The translations under genes were made by a program, and so were the position numbers. Of a DNA stretch of 64,000 nucleotides, positions 49,975 to 59,252 are shown piece by piece (the stretch's first letter is position 1; each line of letters starts with the position of its first letter). The notes under the pieces are model-generated. The model worked only from the letters and a program-made list of their open reading frames with translations. It did not search any database and had not been told where the DNA came from. Source of the stretch: CAWKOH01 sp963851245 (GTDB lineage: Bacteria > Actinomycetota > Acidimicrobiia > Acidimicrobiales > Palsa-688); NCBI GenBank assembly GCA_963851245.1, contig CAWKOH010000011.1, positions 1 to 64,000 of the forward strand. Direction: 5' to 3'.

Positions 49975-52433
49975 TAGTCGCCAACAAGGTCCAAGCCGTC
50001 TCGGACGGACGCTGGCTCACCGTCGACGGACGCGAGCTGTACGAGGTGCAGAAGGCGGCCGGGATGCTCTACAAGGCCGCCCTTCGAGCCGAGCTCACCG
50101 CCCGCCTCGGCGTCGCCTGGAGTGAGGTCGACGACAACGGCAGAGCCGAGATCGAAGGTGTCACCGAGCGGCTGATCGGCGAGTTCTCCAAGCGCCGGGC
50201 CCAAGTCGAAGCGGCCGCCGGCCGCCTGGTCGGCGAGCGGGAATCGCTGCTGGGCCGGTCCTTGACCGGCGACGAGCGGGCCGCCATCTTCCAGATGGCC
50301 GCCTACCAGTCCAGGGCGGCAAAGAGGAAGGACGGGGCGGAGACTACCGCCCGGATGAAGGCCCGCTGGCGCTCCGAAGCAGAAGCTGCAGGCGTCCCGG
50401 TGGAGCTCTTGCTCGGCCAGGTCCTGGGCCGGCGTAGCGCCACAAAGGGCGAGCTGACGCTGGCCCGGATGCGGCTCAAACCGTCGCTGGAGTTGGCCCT
50501 GGTCGAGGCGATCGAGCGGCTCGAGCGCTCCCACTCCACCCTGGGGCCGCGCCCAGGTGGTAGAGGCCTTGTCGGCCGTCCTCCCAACCCACAAGGCCCA
50601 GACGGGCGGCCAGGTCCGCCAGGTGGTGGAAGCGGCCGTCGACATGCTGCTCTCGCATCCCGACGTGGTCGGCCTGTCCTGCCCGGACCGACCCGACGCT
50701 CGCCACGGCAGCCCCCGTTACAGTACCTGGCGGGCCCTGCAGACCGAACAAGCCGTCCTCGACATTGTCGAGAGCGGAAGGACAGCAGAGACGGCGGTCG
50801 TGCCCACCTACCGGGTGCTGGTCGACGCCGGTCTGGGCGAAGACCAGGATCAGGCCGTCCAGCGCCTGTGCGGCGGCGGGGAACGGGTTGCTGTCCTTGT
50901 GGGCCCAGCCGGGTCGGGCAAGTCCCGCACCCTCTCAGCCGCCCGCCAAGCCTGGGAACAAGCCGGCGTCGCTGTGCGTGGTGTGGCCCCCTCCGCGGTG
51001 GCCGCCGGAGTCCTCACCGAGCAAGCCGCGATCCCCTCCGACACCCTGGCCAAGTTCCTCCTCGATGCCGCCAACGGCCGCACCACCCTCGGCCCTAGGG
51101 ATGTGGTCGTCTGCGATGAAGCGTCGATGGTCTCCACCCGCGACCTCGCCCGACGGGTCGCGTTGGCCGACACCGCCGGCGCCAAGGTCGTGCTCGTGGG
51201 AGACCACTACCAGCTCGGGTCGGTCGACGCCGGAGGCCTGTTCCGCCTCCTCGCCGCCGACACCAAAACCGCCGAACTCACAGGCGTTCGCCGCTTCGCC
51301 GACCCCTGGGAAGCCCAAGCCACCCGCCGGCTACGCCACAGAGACCCGTCCGTGATCGACGAGTACACCGACCGGGACCGGGTCCGAGCCGGCGACCGCG
51401 ACCAGGTCCTAGAGCACGTCCACCGGGCCTGGAAGGAAGCCCGACGATCACGGACGGTCGGTGGTGGTGATGGCCGCCGATCACGAGACCGGTCGACCAG
51501 CTGGCCATGCGAGCCCGAGCCGCCCGAGTCGCCGCTGGCGAGGTCCAGACCGAGGGGATCACCCTGGGCCAACAGACCGTAGGGGTTGGTGACGAGATCG
51601 TCACCACCCACAACGAACCGTCGCCTGGTTACCACCACCGGCGCGTGGGTCCGAAACGGTGACCGCTGGAAGGTCGAACAGCGAAACGGAACCGGCGGCG
51701 CTGCGGCTCCGCTCCCTTGACAGCCGGGGCACGGTGACAGCCCCCGGTGACTATGTCCAAGACCACGTGGGGCTTGCGTATGCCGTCACCGTCCACCGCA
51801 GCCAAGGGCTCACGGTCGACCAGGCGGTGCTCGTCGTCGACCGGCTCAACCAGCGTCGAGCACCTCTACGTCGGCATGACGAGAGGACGCCACCACAACC
51901 TGGCGTGCGTCATCACCGAACCCGTCGGCGACGAACACACCCCTCCCCGCCAGCCGCCCACCGCCCAAGAGATCTTCGCCGCCACCCTGCGGCGCAGCGG
52001 CGCCGAGAAGTCCGCCACGGAGACCCTCCGCGACGAACTGGAACAGCTACAACGCCGAGGCACGGATCGGGCCCGGGCTGCGATCATCGAAGGCCTCCGC
52101 CAAGCCCAGCGCCACAGCTACGACCAGACCGTCCGGCGGTCGGCCCAGCGCCAAGCCATCATGTTCCCGGACCACAGCCCCGCCCCCACCGTTACCCGCG
52201 ACGGTCCCGAACTCTGAACCGGCGCCGCCGGCGTTCGGGCGTCACAATCTGGGCTGTACGGCCCATCGGAGCCCGAGCGCATCTCACCGTCGCTCGGCGC
52301 TTGGACAGCAGTCCGCGTCCGCAAGTGAGCATGAGCGCAGATGAATCGCTAAGCATCCGGCGTATCCTCGTCCTCGGTGCCCTCCTACACTGACGGCCCG
52401 AGAGGCCCGTCGGTGCGTGGGACTATGGGCGTG

Positions 52434-53228
52434 ATGTCCAGCGACCACAATCGACCCGGGGCGATCTCCACCCGGCTTGTCTCGTTATGCGCTGACTCGG
52501 CAGATCTCCGGGGGATCAATGGCTATGACAGCTTCGCCGAGGGGTACGCGGCCTCCAACGAGAACAGCCTCGTCAATGCCTACTATGAGCACCCGGCGAT
52601 GTTGGCACTGGCAGGGGATGTCAATGAGCGGCGGGTGCTCGACGTCGGATGCGGCTCCGGCGCCCTCTTGAGGGCCCTGCGCGACCGCGGCGCCATCGTC
52701 ACCGGAATCGACAAGAGCGCCGAAATGCTCGAGCTTGCTCGGCGGCGGCTCGGTAGTGACGGTTCGGCGGAGCTGCAGGTGGCAGAGCTGGGCAGCCCGC
52801 TGCCCTTTCCAGACGAGACGTTCGACGACGTTACAGCTTCCCTGGTTCTTCACTACCTGGAGGACTGGGGACCGGCCTTGACTGAGTTGCGGCGCGTACT
52901 CAAGCCCGCCGGTCGGCTGCTCGTGTCCGTTAACCATCCGTTCGCAGAGAACCTGTGGCACAGCAAGGTCGGCTTCGAGCCTGACTATTTCGCTACCTAC
53001 AACTACGTCACTGAGTGGACTGCCGGCGGCCAGAGCGCGCTTCTGCGCTTCTGGAACCGGCCCCTGCACGCGATGACCGATGCCTTCACCGCCGCTGAGT
53101 TCCAGATCGTGGCCGTTCATGAGCCAGCCGTCGCGCCGGATGCGCCCGCCGAGCTGCTTCCAGACAACATCGGCGCCGGGCGCCGCCTGCTGTGCTTTCT
53201 GTTCTTCGTTCTGCAGGCCAGAAAGTGA
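52434..53228 (+). CDS. class I SAM-dependent methyltransferase
   Basis: A 264-residue protein: MSSDHNRPGAISTRLVSLCA, then RRVLDVGCGSGALLRALRDR (SAM motif I), ATVTGIDKSAEML-like VTGIDKSAEMLELARRRLGS, LPFPDETFDDVTASLVLHYL (motif II) and LTELRRVLKPAGRLLVSVNH. The length and the C-terminal FWNRPLHAMTDAFTAAEFQI are typical of UbiE-like small-molecule methyltransferases. An ATG at 52425 is an alternative start. Substrate unknown. It and the next gene lie behind the relaxase remnant. Confidence 0.88.
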   Translation: MSSDHNRPGAISTRLVSLCADSADLRGINGYDSFAEGYAASNENSLVNAYYEHPAMLALAGDVNERRVLDVGCGSGALLRALRDRGAIVTGIDKSAEMLELARRRLGSDGSAELQVAELGSPLPFPDETFDDVTASLVLHYLEDWGPALTELRRVLKPAGRLLVSVNHPFAENLWHSKVGFEPDYFATYNYVTEWTAGGQSALLRFWNRPLHAMTDAFTAAEFQIVAVHEPAVAPDAPAELLPDNIGAGRRLLCFLFFVLQARK

Positions 53229-53335
53229 GCGCAACCGACTAAGGCCCGTCCCGACCCTGTGCTCGTAGTCGACGATAGGCGCTGGCCTGCCTCCGATTGA
53301 TGCAGGGGTCTGGTGCCGCTGCGAGACTACGGGGA

Positions 53336-54085
53336 GTGAACGAGGTGTGGAGGATTGCCGAGTCTCGGAGGCGAGAGTTCGACGCCACGGCTGTGGCTTA
53401 TGACCGCCATCGGCCTCGATACCCAACTGCGCTCTTCAATGACTTCACACTCGTCTACGGTCTTGAGCCCGGTGATCGGGCCCTAGAGATTGGTGCAGGT
53501 ACGGGCATCGCCACGCTCCCCCTCGTTGAGTGCGGCTTCCAGGTAACTGCTATCGAGCCGGCGGCGTCGATGGCGGCCCTGCTGGTGGCGAAGACCGGTC
53601 GCCGCGCTCAGGTGGTCATCGGCCGGTTCGAGGAGACCCAGGTCAAAAGACCAGTCGACTTGGTGGCTGCGTTCAACTCCTGGCATTGGGTCGATCCGCT
53701 ACACAGTGTGGAACGTCTCGCCGAGGTGCTCGCTCCCCAGGCCGTAGTCGCCTTGGTATGGACCGAGGTGATCTCGTGGGGCGAGGAACCGTTCGAGAGC
53801 CGGTTGGCTGATCTTTCAGGTAGATCCTGGGTGAGCCAGGTGGCGGAGATCGCCACCTCAAAGAACTCGGTCGAGGCCGACAGGCGCTTCGAGAAGCTCC
53901 CTCAGCGCCGCTACCGCTTCGAGCGGCGGCTGGATGCTCGCAGCTTCGTAGAAGTGACCAGGACATACGGCAGCCCCATAGCCGACGAGCTACTGCTTGA
54001 GATCGAGGCTCTCATCAACAACGAGTTCGGCGGCGCGATCACCAAGGTCGAAGAAGCCGCTCTCTATCCCTACCGGAGACGCTGA
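53336..54085 (+). CDS. class I SAM-dependent methyltransferase (WHW-type)
   Basis: A 249-residue protein from GTG at 53336: NEVWRIAESRRREFDATAVA, then YDRHRPRYPTALFNDF, RALEIGAGTGIATLPLVECG (SAM motif), VDLVAAFNSWHWVDPLHSVE (the WHW block) and RFERRLDARSFVEVTRTYGS. The opening AxxYDRxRPxYP and the SWHWVD element are those of a methyltransferase group often annotated trans-aconitate-methyltransferase-like. A second member of the group is at 55044. Substrate unknown. Confidence 0.86.
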   Translation: MNEVWRIAESRRREFDATAVAYDRHRPRYPTALFNDFTLVYGLEPGDRALEIGAGTGIATLPLVECGFQVTAIEPAASMAALLVAKTGRRAQVVIGRFEETQVKRPVDLVAAFNSWHWVDPLHSVERLAEVLAPQAVVALVWTEVISWGEEPFESRLADLSGRSWVSQVAEIATSKNSVEADRRFEKLPQRRYRFERRLDARSFVEVTRTYGSPIADELLLEIEALINNEFGGAITKVEEAALYPYRRR

Positions 54086-54094
54086 GGCAGATCA

Positions 54095-54148
54095 CCAGCG
54101 CATTTGGTTATCCGCCGCCTCGGCCGAGTCGCCCGGGAGTCGGCGAGG
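54095..54148 (+). repeat. possible diverged copy of the intergenic hairpin repeat
   Basis: Right end GCCCGGGAGTCGGCGAGGAG resembles GCTCGGGAATCGGCGATCTG. The left part is unclear. It lies just after the methyltransferase stop, in the same position that copies take in the 38-42 kb stretch. Confidence 0.25.
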
Positions 54149-54222
54149 AGCATCGATCCGGGAATTCACCATTTCGTCGCCGGTCTCGAGCACTGTGACC
54201 CGAACGTTCGGCCTGGAGCGCC

Positions 54223-54378
54223 TCAGCGGGTCCGGACGACAACAGCGGCCAGGAGCGCGATGGGGCCCAGCAGAAGGCCGAGGACTGTCCAGGCGACGGG
54301 TGATCGGCCCTTCCGGTACGCCACGAGCGTGCCGACAAGACCCAAGATCACGAAGGCGCCTGGCGCCAACCCAGCCAC
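54223..54378 (-). CDS. short membrane protein of two helices (start uncertain)
   Basis: The minus-strand frame reads LVAGLAPGAFVILGLVGTLV (preceded by SFGIVLF), then AYRKGRSPVAWTVLGLLLGP, IALLAAVVVRTR and a TGA at 54223. Two hydrophobic helices flank a short basic loop, as in small integral membrane proteins. No ATG lies in the frame before the upstream stop, so the GTG at 54378 is used provisionally (51 residues). It follows the GNAT gene by about 28 bases and reads the same way. Confidence 0.4.
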   Translation of the reverse strand: MAGLAPGAFVILGLVGTLVAYRKGRSPVAWTVLGLLLGPIALLAAVVVRTR

Positions 54379-54406
54379 GAACAGGACGATACCGAAAGAA
54401 AGCCTG

Positions 54407-54862
54407 CTACGGCTCGATCACGAAGTGTTGGACGGGTCCTTCCTCGCCGACAGCCTCGGTGAACTCGACGGGGATGACCCCTCTCCAGAACTGAGTGGCG
54501 CTCGGATTGCTGGCGAGCTGGCGGACCTGCCAGTGCCCGGGGAGCATCATGAAGATCTGCTTGGCTGCCTCTCGGCCGACCCCGACGCGCCGGAACCGGC
54601 GCATCACGAAGAACTCGGACATGTCTATCGGCGGGCCGAGGCGAACGAGGGCGAAACCGGCCCACCGTTCATCCACGTCGATCAGGAACGGGCGGCGGTC
54701 TGCCTCGACCCAGTAGGGGTCGAGATACCGGTAGCCGTACAGACCGTGTTCATCGACATCGCGGCCGTCGAACTCCGAGAAGTCGTGCTGATAGAGCTCG
54801 AGCAGGTGACGCACCACGGGCTTGTCGGATTCCTTCGCCTCGATCACCCGAACGGTTCCCAT
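54407..54862 (-). CDS. GNAT-family N-acetyltransferase
   Basis: A 151-residue protein: MGTVRVIEAKESDKPVVRHL, LELYQHDFSEFDGRDVDEHG, RPFLIDVDERWAGFALVRLG, FFVMRRFRRVGVGREAAKQI (the acetyl-CoA-binding R-x-x-G-x-G-x-A loop) and SATQFWRGVIPVEFTEAVGE. Typical GNAT fold and length. Such acetyltransferases are common as cassette cargo. The ATG at 54862 follows a purine-rich stretch (GGGAGAGGCTGTC on this strand). Substrate unknown. Confidence 0.85.
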   Translation of the reverse strand: MGTVRVIEAKESDKPVVRHLLELYQHDFSEFDGRDVDEHGLYGYRYLDPYWVEADRRPFLIDVDERWAGFALVRLGPPIDMSEFFVMRRFRRVGVGREAAKQIFMMLPGHWQVRQLASNPSATQFWRGVIPVEFTEAVGEEGPVQHFVIEP

Positions 54863-54941
54863 GACAGCCTCTCCCCTGGTGCCCCACCGGATCGCAGGTA
54901 CGTGCGGCCGCGGACGATACAACCGAACACGGCCAGCGGCC

Positions 54942-55019
54942 GCCGAATATTCCGTCGTGCGCTGCTGGGGGCGAAGCGGTGCAGCGTGTAGTCCGACTCA
55001 GACACTCGGCGATCGGGCG
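54942..55019 (+). repeat. hairpin-forming intergenic repeat, copy 8
   Basis: Left GCCGAATATTCCGTCGTGCG, right GACACTCGGCGATCGGGCGC. CCGAATATTC and CGGCGATC are the conserved end blocks seen at 38363, 39799 and elsewhere. It lies between the GNAT start and the methyltransferase stop. Confidence 0.5.
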
Positions 55020-55043
55020 CGCCAGAGGTCGATGGGAGCGCGG

Positions 55044-55922
55044 TCAGCCGAGCCGGGGGGCGGCGATCAGGACCGTCTCGAAGCTCATGACGAACGAGCC
55101 GCCGTAGTCGTCGATCGTCGCCCCCACGGCGTCGAACAGACGGTGTCGAAGGTTCGCCTCGAGGGCAAGGTACTGGCTGTTGGTCAACAGCACCTCGAGC
55201 CACTCATCTCGCCGGTAGCGCTGCGTCCAGGGAAACCACTCCTCAGTGGCCGCACCGAAATCGGGGTTCCCTGTGAGGGCGTCGAGGACACCGTCCAGTC
55301 CGTCCCTGACGTCGGTCGACCGGTGGGCGGCATAGCCCCGGAAAAGGCCGTGAGTGCCGCTCGGCACCACCGTGGAGTACACGTCCTCAAGCGCGTCGGC
55401 AAGGTCGTCGGGGTGAGCGCCCCCGCTCCACATCAAGCCAAGGCGGCCGTTCTGTCGCAGCAGCGACGCCGCCTTGGACGTGGCGGCGGGCATGTCCAGC
55501 CAGTGCCACGCCTGCGCTGAGGTCACTCGGTCAAAGCCGCGACCAGCAGCGTCCCAGTCCTCGAAGGCACCGATCTCCATGTCGATCCCATGGCGGCGGG
55601 CGATCTCCGCCATTCCTGGCGCGAGTTCCACCCCGAGCACCTTGGCGCCCCGCTCAGCCATCGGCCTTGCAGCGATCCCCGTGCCACAACCCACATCCAG
55701 CACCTTGAGGCCAGACGGTTCCGGACCGAGCAACGAATCGATCACCACATCTGGGTACCTCGGCCGGCACCGGTCATAGCGCTCGGCTTCCCGTTCGAAC
55801 AACCTCGAACGCTCCAAGGTCCGATCCCTGTGTGCGTCCCCCACAGCCATCGACTGCAGCCGGTCCCAGTACCGGTCCGTCCGCGCAGGCGCAGATGAGA
55901 CCTTGTCGTTTCCATCAACCAC
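55044..55922 (-). CDS. class I SAM-dependent methyltransferase (WHW-type)
   Basis: A 292-residue protein: RSRLFEREAERYDRCRPRYP, then LKVLDVGCGTGIAARPMAER (SAM motif), GAKVLGVELAPGMAEIARRH, FDRVTSAQAWHWLDMPAATS (WHW block) and a C-terminal RDEWLEVLLTNSQYLALEAN. It belongs to the same group as the methyltransferase at 53336. Substrate unknown. The region upstream is free of genes for about 600 bases. Confidence 0.87.
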   Translation of the reverse strand: MVDGNDKVSSAPARTDRYWDRLQSMAVGDAHRDRTLERSRLFEREAERYDRCRPRYPDVVIDSLLGPEPSGLKVLDVGCGTGIAARPMAERGAKVLGVELAPGMAEIARRHGIDMEIGAFEDWDAAGRGFDRVTSAQAWHWLDMPAATSKAASLLRQNGRLGLMWSGGAHPDDLADALEDVYSTVVPSGTHGLFRGYAAHRSTDVRDGLDGVLDALTGNPDFGAATEEWFPWTQRYRRDEWLEVLLTNSQYLALEANLRHRLFDAVGATIDDYGGSFVMSFETVLIAAPRLG

Positions 55923-56529
55923 CCTGTCGTCCTCTCGATCGAAGCGATCCGGACGACGTTGGCCGAGCGCAGACTCGACTCTACTCCGCTGCGGCGCTCC
56001 CTCCCCAGACCACGACCGAGGAGGGACCGGACCGGCAGCTTCCCTTTAGGCAGGGAGGACTTCTCCCGGCCGTAGCCGCCCTGGAGCCGGCCGAGGCCGC
56101 CACCCACTGGGAGCACCCCGACCTATGGTCGTGGCGCCGGCTGCTAGAACAGGCCGGCCCGGACAGCACGTTCATCGCCTTCTACCTCACCGACCTCGAC
56201 GACCCAGCGACCGACCACCACGACACTGCCTTCCGATCACTCCTGCTCACACCCGAGCAGAACAGCAGCGCGTCTGAATACGTCGAACCATCGTCCGAAC
56301 GCTCGTAGTCGGCAGGGTTCGTTCGGGAACTTTGGCTGGAACCCCTCCGTACCCGCCGGCCGCGACCATAATGTTCAAAGGACCCGGTATCGAGTGGGCC
56401 CGAGATTCTGCGTCCGCCGGAAGGCTGCGGCCGGTCAGAGCAGGCCACGCCGAACGCCGATTCGCGCGCACTCGTAGGCGCCTCCGGCGTCGTCGTTATG
56501 TTGCCCGCGAACCGGCACAGGGCGCCCGT
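55923..56529. other. 600-base gap with a doubtful reading frame
   Basis: A plus-strand frame reaching 56308 reads LPAVAALEPAEAATHWEHPD, then LWSWRRLLEQAGPDSTFIAF and YLTDLDDPATDHHDTAFRSL. This looks protein-like but has no clear start or recognised family, and its 5' part overlaps the methyltransferase start. A segment near 56450-56470 carries, on the minus strand, GAATCGGCGTTC as in repeat copy 1. Nothing else was recognised. Confidence 0.4.
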
Positions 56530-56603
56530 GGTGGCCGGTCTTAGGGGATGGTTCTCCGTGGTCTTATGGGTCACAAGTCGGCGGTTCGACTCTCGTCGCC
56601 ACC
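56530..56603 (+). other. tRNA-like sequence, possibly a tRNA relic or attachment-site remnant
   Basis: 74 bases with the length and ends of a tRNA: GGTGGC pairs with GCCACC over six bases, a loop TCTTA-type segment with T at 33, CTT at 34-36 and A at 37 sits in place, and GGTTCGACTC stands where the T loop belongs. The D arm and T stem do not pair well. Its last 20 bases resemble the end of tRNA-Ala at 45133 with a gap. Probably not a working tRNA. Confidence 0.25.
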
Positions 56604-56760
56604 GATGATGTGGGTCCATACGAACTAACGACTCTTTGGGTCCTTGACCAGGTACAACGCGGCCCTACCGTCGCCGGCCAATCGGCGGCCGTACGAACCG
56701 GTGTCTCGTACGGACCGGTGCCTTCCAGGGAGACTCGCTGGGACGACTTGCGGAGCGCGT

Positions 56761-57813
56761 TCAGGTGGCTCGGCGACGGACTACCCAGATGGTTACGGCG
56801 ATGAGCAGTGCCGACAATGCGAGCAGCCAACCGGCCTCAATCATCTGGAATGACCAGAACCGGCTGGCCGGCTGGTATCGGGTCAACTGCGTGTAGCCGT
56901 GAGCGGCGGCGCATTGCGAGAACGACTGCAGGAACGGCTTACCGAGGGGTCCGGGCGGAGCGCCGGAGCAGGCTTGAACGAGGCTTTGTGGGGCGTCCCT
57001 CCAGTTGTGGAATGCTAACGTGTCGCCTTTGGTCCACCATTGGCTATAGATCCATGCGGAACCGGGCAGGTTCACGGCTCTGGTGGCCACCGGTGTCAGG
57101 TAGTGCTGGCGCAAGACGTTCGCGGCGAGGAGCGCGACTGCGGTGTAGGCGGCGAGGGTGGCGACGATCGCGGCGACGACCCGGCGGATAAGCATGCCGG
57201 CAAGGCAGCCGATAGCGAAGGCGACGAGCGTCAAGGCGGCGAAGTCGACTCCCCGCAGGTTGAACAGCGCTGAGGAGAAAGGGGACAGCTCAGAAAGCTG
57301 ACGGAGTTGATTTCCTGTGGCGAGGTACGGCTGGTAGTACCAGGAGAACAGCACGCTGATCGCTCCGGCGGCTGCGGCCACCACGACGGCGAGTGCCACC
57401 ATCTTGGCGAGCGTCCAGCGCCAACGCCCGAAGCCCTGTGTCCAGGCATAACGAAAAGTGCCGGTCTCGAGTTCGCGGGCCAGTAGCGGTGCTCCGATGA
57501 ATGCTCCGATGAGCGCAGGTATTGGCTGCAATAGGTAGCCACCGACCAGTGGATGGTTCATGTCCGAGTTGAACCTGCTGATCAGGTCAGCGCAGGTGGC
57601 CGAGTTGAGGTTGCAGGTGGTCGCGGCGGCGTAGGTGTGGTGGAGCTGAAGGCCGGCCTGCCACACGTAGAGCGCTACTGCCCCCAGGAAGACGGCTACG
57701 CCCGCCAGCGCGATTCGGTGTTGCCGCCATGTGACCCACGCCATCCGCCTCCACGGCAGAGGCCGCAGGCTGGTGTTCTCCACTGGACGGACAGGCACGG
57801 TCAGCGCCGTCAT
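56761..57813 (-). CDS. ABC transporter permease (ABC-2 type)
   Basis: A 350-residue membrane protein: PWRRMAWVTWRQHRIALAGV (WRQHR, typical of actinobacterial permeases after a short cytoplasmic start), GVAVFLGAVALYVWQAGLQL, a periplasmic loop with two Cys (ATTCNLNSATCADLISRF), YLLQPIPALIGAFIGAPLLA, RYAWTQGFGRWRWTLAKMVA, LAVVVAAAAGAISVLFSWYY and LALSALLIAVTIWVVRRRAT. Its ATG overlaps the stop of the ATPase gene. With the ATPase and the GntR regulator it forms an operon of the kind found in many actinobacteria. Confidence 0.88.
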   Translation of the reverse strand: MTALTVPVRPVENTSLRPLPWRRMAWVTWRQHRIALAGVAVFLGAVALYVWQAGLQLHHTYAAATTCNLNSATCADLISRFNSDMNHPLVGGYLLQPIPALIGAFIGAPLLARELETGTFRYAWTQGFGRWRWTLAKMVALAVVVAAAAGAISVLFSWYYQPYLATGNQLRQLSELSPFSSALFNLRGVDFAALTLVAFAIGCLAGMLIRRVVAAIVATLAAYTAVALLAANVLRQHYLTPVATRAVNLPGSAWIYSQWWTKGDTLAFHNWRDAPQSLVQACSGAPPGPLGKPFLQSFSQCAAAHGYTQLTRYQPASRFWSFQMIEAGWLLALSALLIAVTIWVVRRRAT

Positions 57814-58728
57814 TGCCTTACCTCCGACCGACCGATGTCGTAACTGCGGGCCGGGCCGGGCAGCGCCCCAGCACCGGGCTCTCGCAGGTAGGCGAGCGTC
57901 AGCTCTTCGAGGCTGAGCTGGTGCGTTTCCCAGCCTGGCGGCACCGTGTCAGAGGTACCGTTGCTCCGCACAAGTAGATGGGCCTGCGACCCGCCGCCGC
58001 GGGCGTGCACGACGTTCCATTCACCGGCATACCGCGTCGGCTTGGTCGGCCGGACCGGTCAGAACGCGATGCGCCGCCAGGAGTTCGTCGACCTCGCCCG
58101 CCACCTGTACCCTCCCGCCCGACACGAGGACGAGGTAGTCGGCCACTCGTTCGAGCTCCGCGAGTACGTGCGACGAAAGCACCACGGATACACCTTCGTC
58201 GGCCATGGCTGTCATCACCGTCGCCATGAAGTCGTGTCGGGCGAGAGGGTCGAGCATCGCCATCGGCTCGTCGAGAATGAGGAGCTGGGGATGCCTCGCC
58301 AGCGCGAGTGTGAGCGCGAGCTGCGCCTGCTGACCGCCGGACATCTTGCCGGCCCTACGCTTGACCGGGATGCCGAGCTCTCGCAGTCGACGCTCGGCGT
58401 AGAAAAGGTCGAAGTGGCGGTTCAGGTTGCGCGTCATGTGGAGCAGGTCTGCCGCCGAAAGGTTCTTGTATAGAGGCGTGTCTTGGGCGACGAAGGCGAT
58501 CCCGTCGAGAGCGGCCGGCGATCCCGCCGGTTGGCCGCCGAGCACGGTGACCTCTCCTGCGCTCGGCGTCGCGAGGCCGACCGCCAAGTTCAACAGCGTG
58601 GTCTTGCCGGCTCCGTTCGGGCCAACCAGCGCGGCCACATGTCCGGCCGGGATGGCGAGCGAACATTCGTGCAGCGCCCAGGTCGCGCCGTATCTCTTGC
58701 CCAGGCCGGTCGTCTCGATGACGTTCAT
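57810..58728 (-). pseudogene. ABC transporter ATP-binding protein (one frameshift near the C-terminus)
   Basis: ATG at 58728 with GGAGGG before it. Walker A ALVGPNGAGKTTLLN, signature KMSGGQQAQLALTLALA, Walker B LLILDEPMAMLDPLAR, and H-loop VVLSSHVLAELE are complete in one frame to about 58050, where the text leaves the frame (LTGPADQADAV). It resumes RYAGEWNVVHARGGGSQAH and WETHQLSLEELTLAYLREPG in the next frame and stops at 57810. Restored length is about 305 residues. It is preceded by the GntR gene and overlaps the permease gene by four bases. Confidence 0.82.
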
Positions 58729-59246
58729 GCCACGCCCTCCGTTTCGCTGCTCGCCGCGCCGCCGCGAGGCGCGAGCCGCTGCGGCGCTCATAGAAATCCC
58801 GCAGCGCGCTGGTGAAGAGCGCCACCATCCCGTCCTCGTCCAGCCCGGCCGCGTCGGCGGTGGTCAGCCAGCCCGACAAGGAGCGGCGAAGTCCGGTCAA
58901 CTCGGGCAGCGGGACCTGGCTCAGCGTGGCCTGGATGAACGTGCCCTGGCCGGGCCGGCCGGTCGTCGAGACCCTTGATCTCCAGGTCACGGTAGGCCTT
59001 GAGCACGGTGTTCGGATTGATGGCCAGTGAGGCCACCACGTCCCTGACCTTGGGCAGCTGGTCACCCGGCGTTAGATAGCCGAGCCGCAGCGCATGCTCG
59101 ACCTGCTGGACCAGCTGCAGGAAGGTCGGCACGCCCGAGGACGGATCGAGCCGAAACTCGATCGGGGATCCCGAGCCCCGTTCGTCCGCAGCCTCGTCGC
59201 CAGCCGGAGGGCGGTCGGGACGGCTGACTTGTTTATCTACTTCCAT
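58726..59246 (-). pseudogene. GntR-family regulator (YtrA-like, frameshifted)
   Basis: ATG at 59246 begins EVDKQVSRPDRPPAGDEAAD. The winged helix reads FRLDPSSGVPTFLQLVQQVE, HALRLGYLTPGDQLPKVRDV and ASLAINPNTVLKAYRDLEIK. The frame then slips near 58975 and continues LPELTGLRRSLSGWLTTADA, LDEDGMVALFTSALRDFYER. This is a GntR repressor of the YtrA group, which have a short C-terminal dimer domain and usually control an ABC exporter next to them, as here. No stop occurs in the second frame before the ATPase gene, so a further slip near 58740-58790 is likely. The end given is approximate. Confidence 0.72.
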
Positions 59247-59252
59247 AGGACA

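Larger units (their letters stand above)
48236..52217 (+). pseudogene. MobF/TrwC-family relaxase-helicase, split by an IS and frameshifted
   Basis: Part 1 (48236-48748) starts MMGLAKIAPDGWAYYAREIA and contains ALGLSGDVAAEGLSRLFGHG, GYALSFSPPKSVSVLWALAQ and DPQIHSHVLV, the TrwC relaxase core with the HxH metal motif. An IS630-family element follows; part 2 resumes at 49977 (VANKVQAVSDGRWLTVDGRE, YEVQKAAGMLYKAALRAELT) and the C-terminal SF1 helicase has Walker A VGPAGSGKSRT, Walker B VVVCDEASMV, QLGSVDAGGLF, and after shifts VGLAYAVTVHRSQGLTVDQA and VEHLYVGMTRGRHHNLACVI. Frameshifts are near 50560, 51440, 51690 and 51850. Without the IS and shifts it would be about 920 residues. Relaxases nick oriT and unwind DNA for conjugative transfer. 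Confidence 0.85.

Noticed and set aside
55832..56308. Plus-strand frame with WSWRRLLEQAGPDSTFIAFYL
   Set aside because: Its start overlaps the methyltransferase start on the other strand, it has no ribosome binding site, and no family was recognised.
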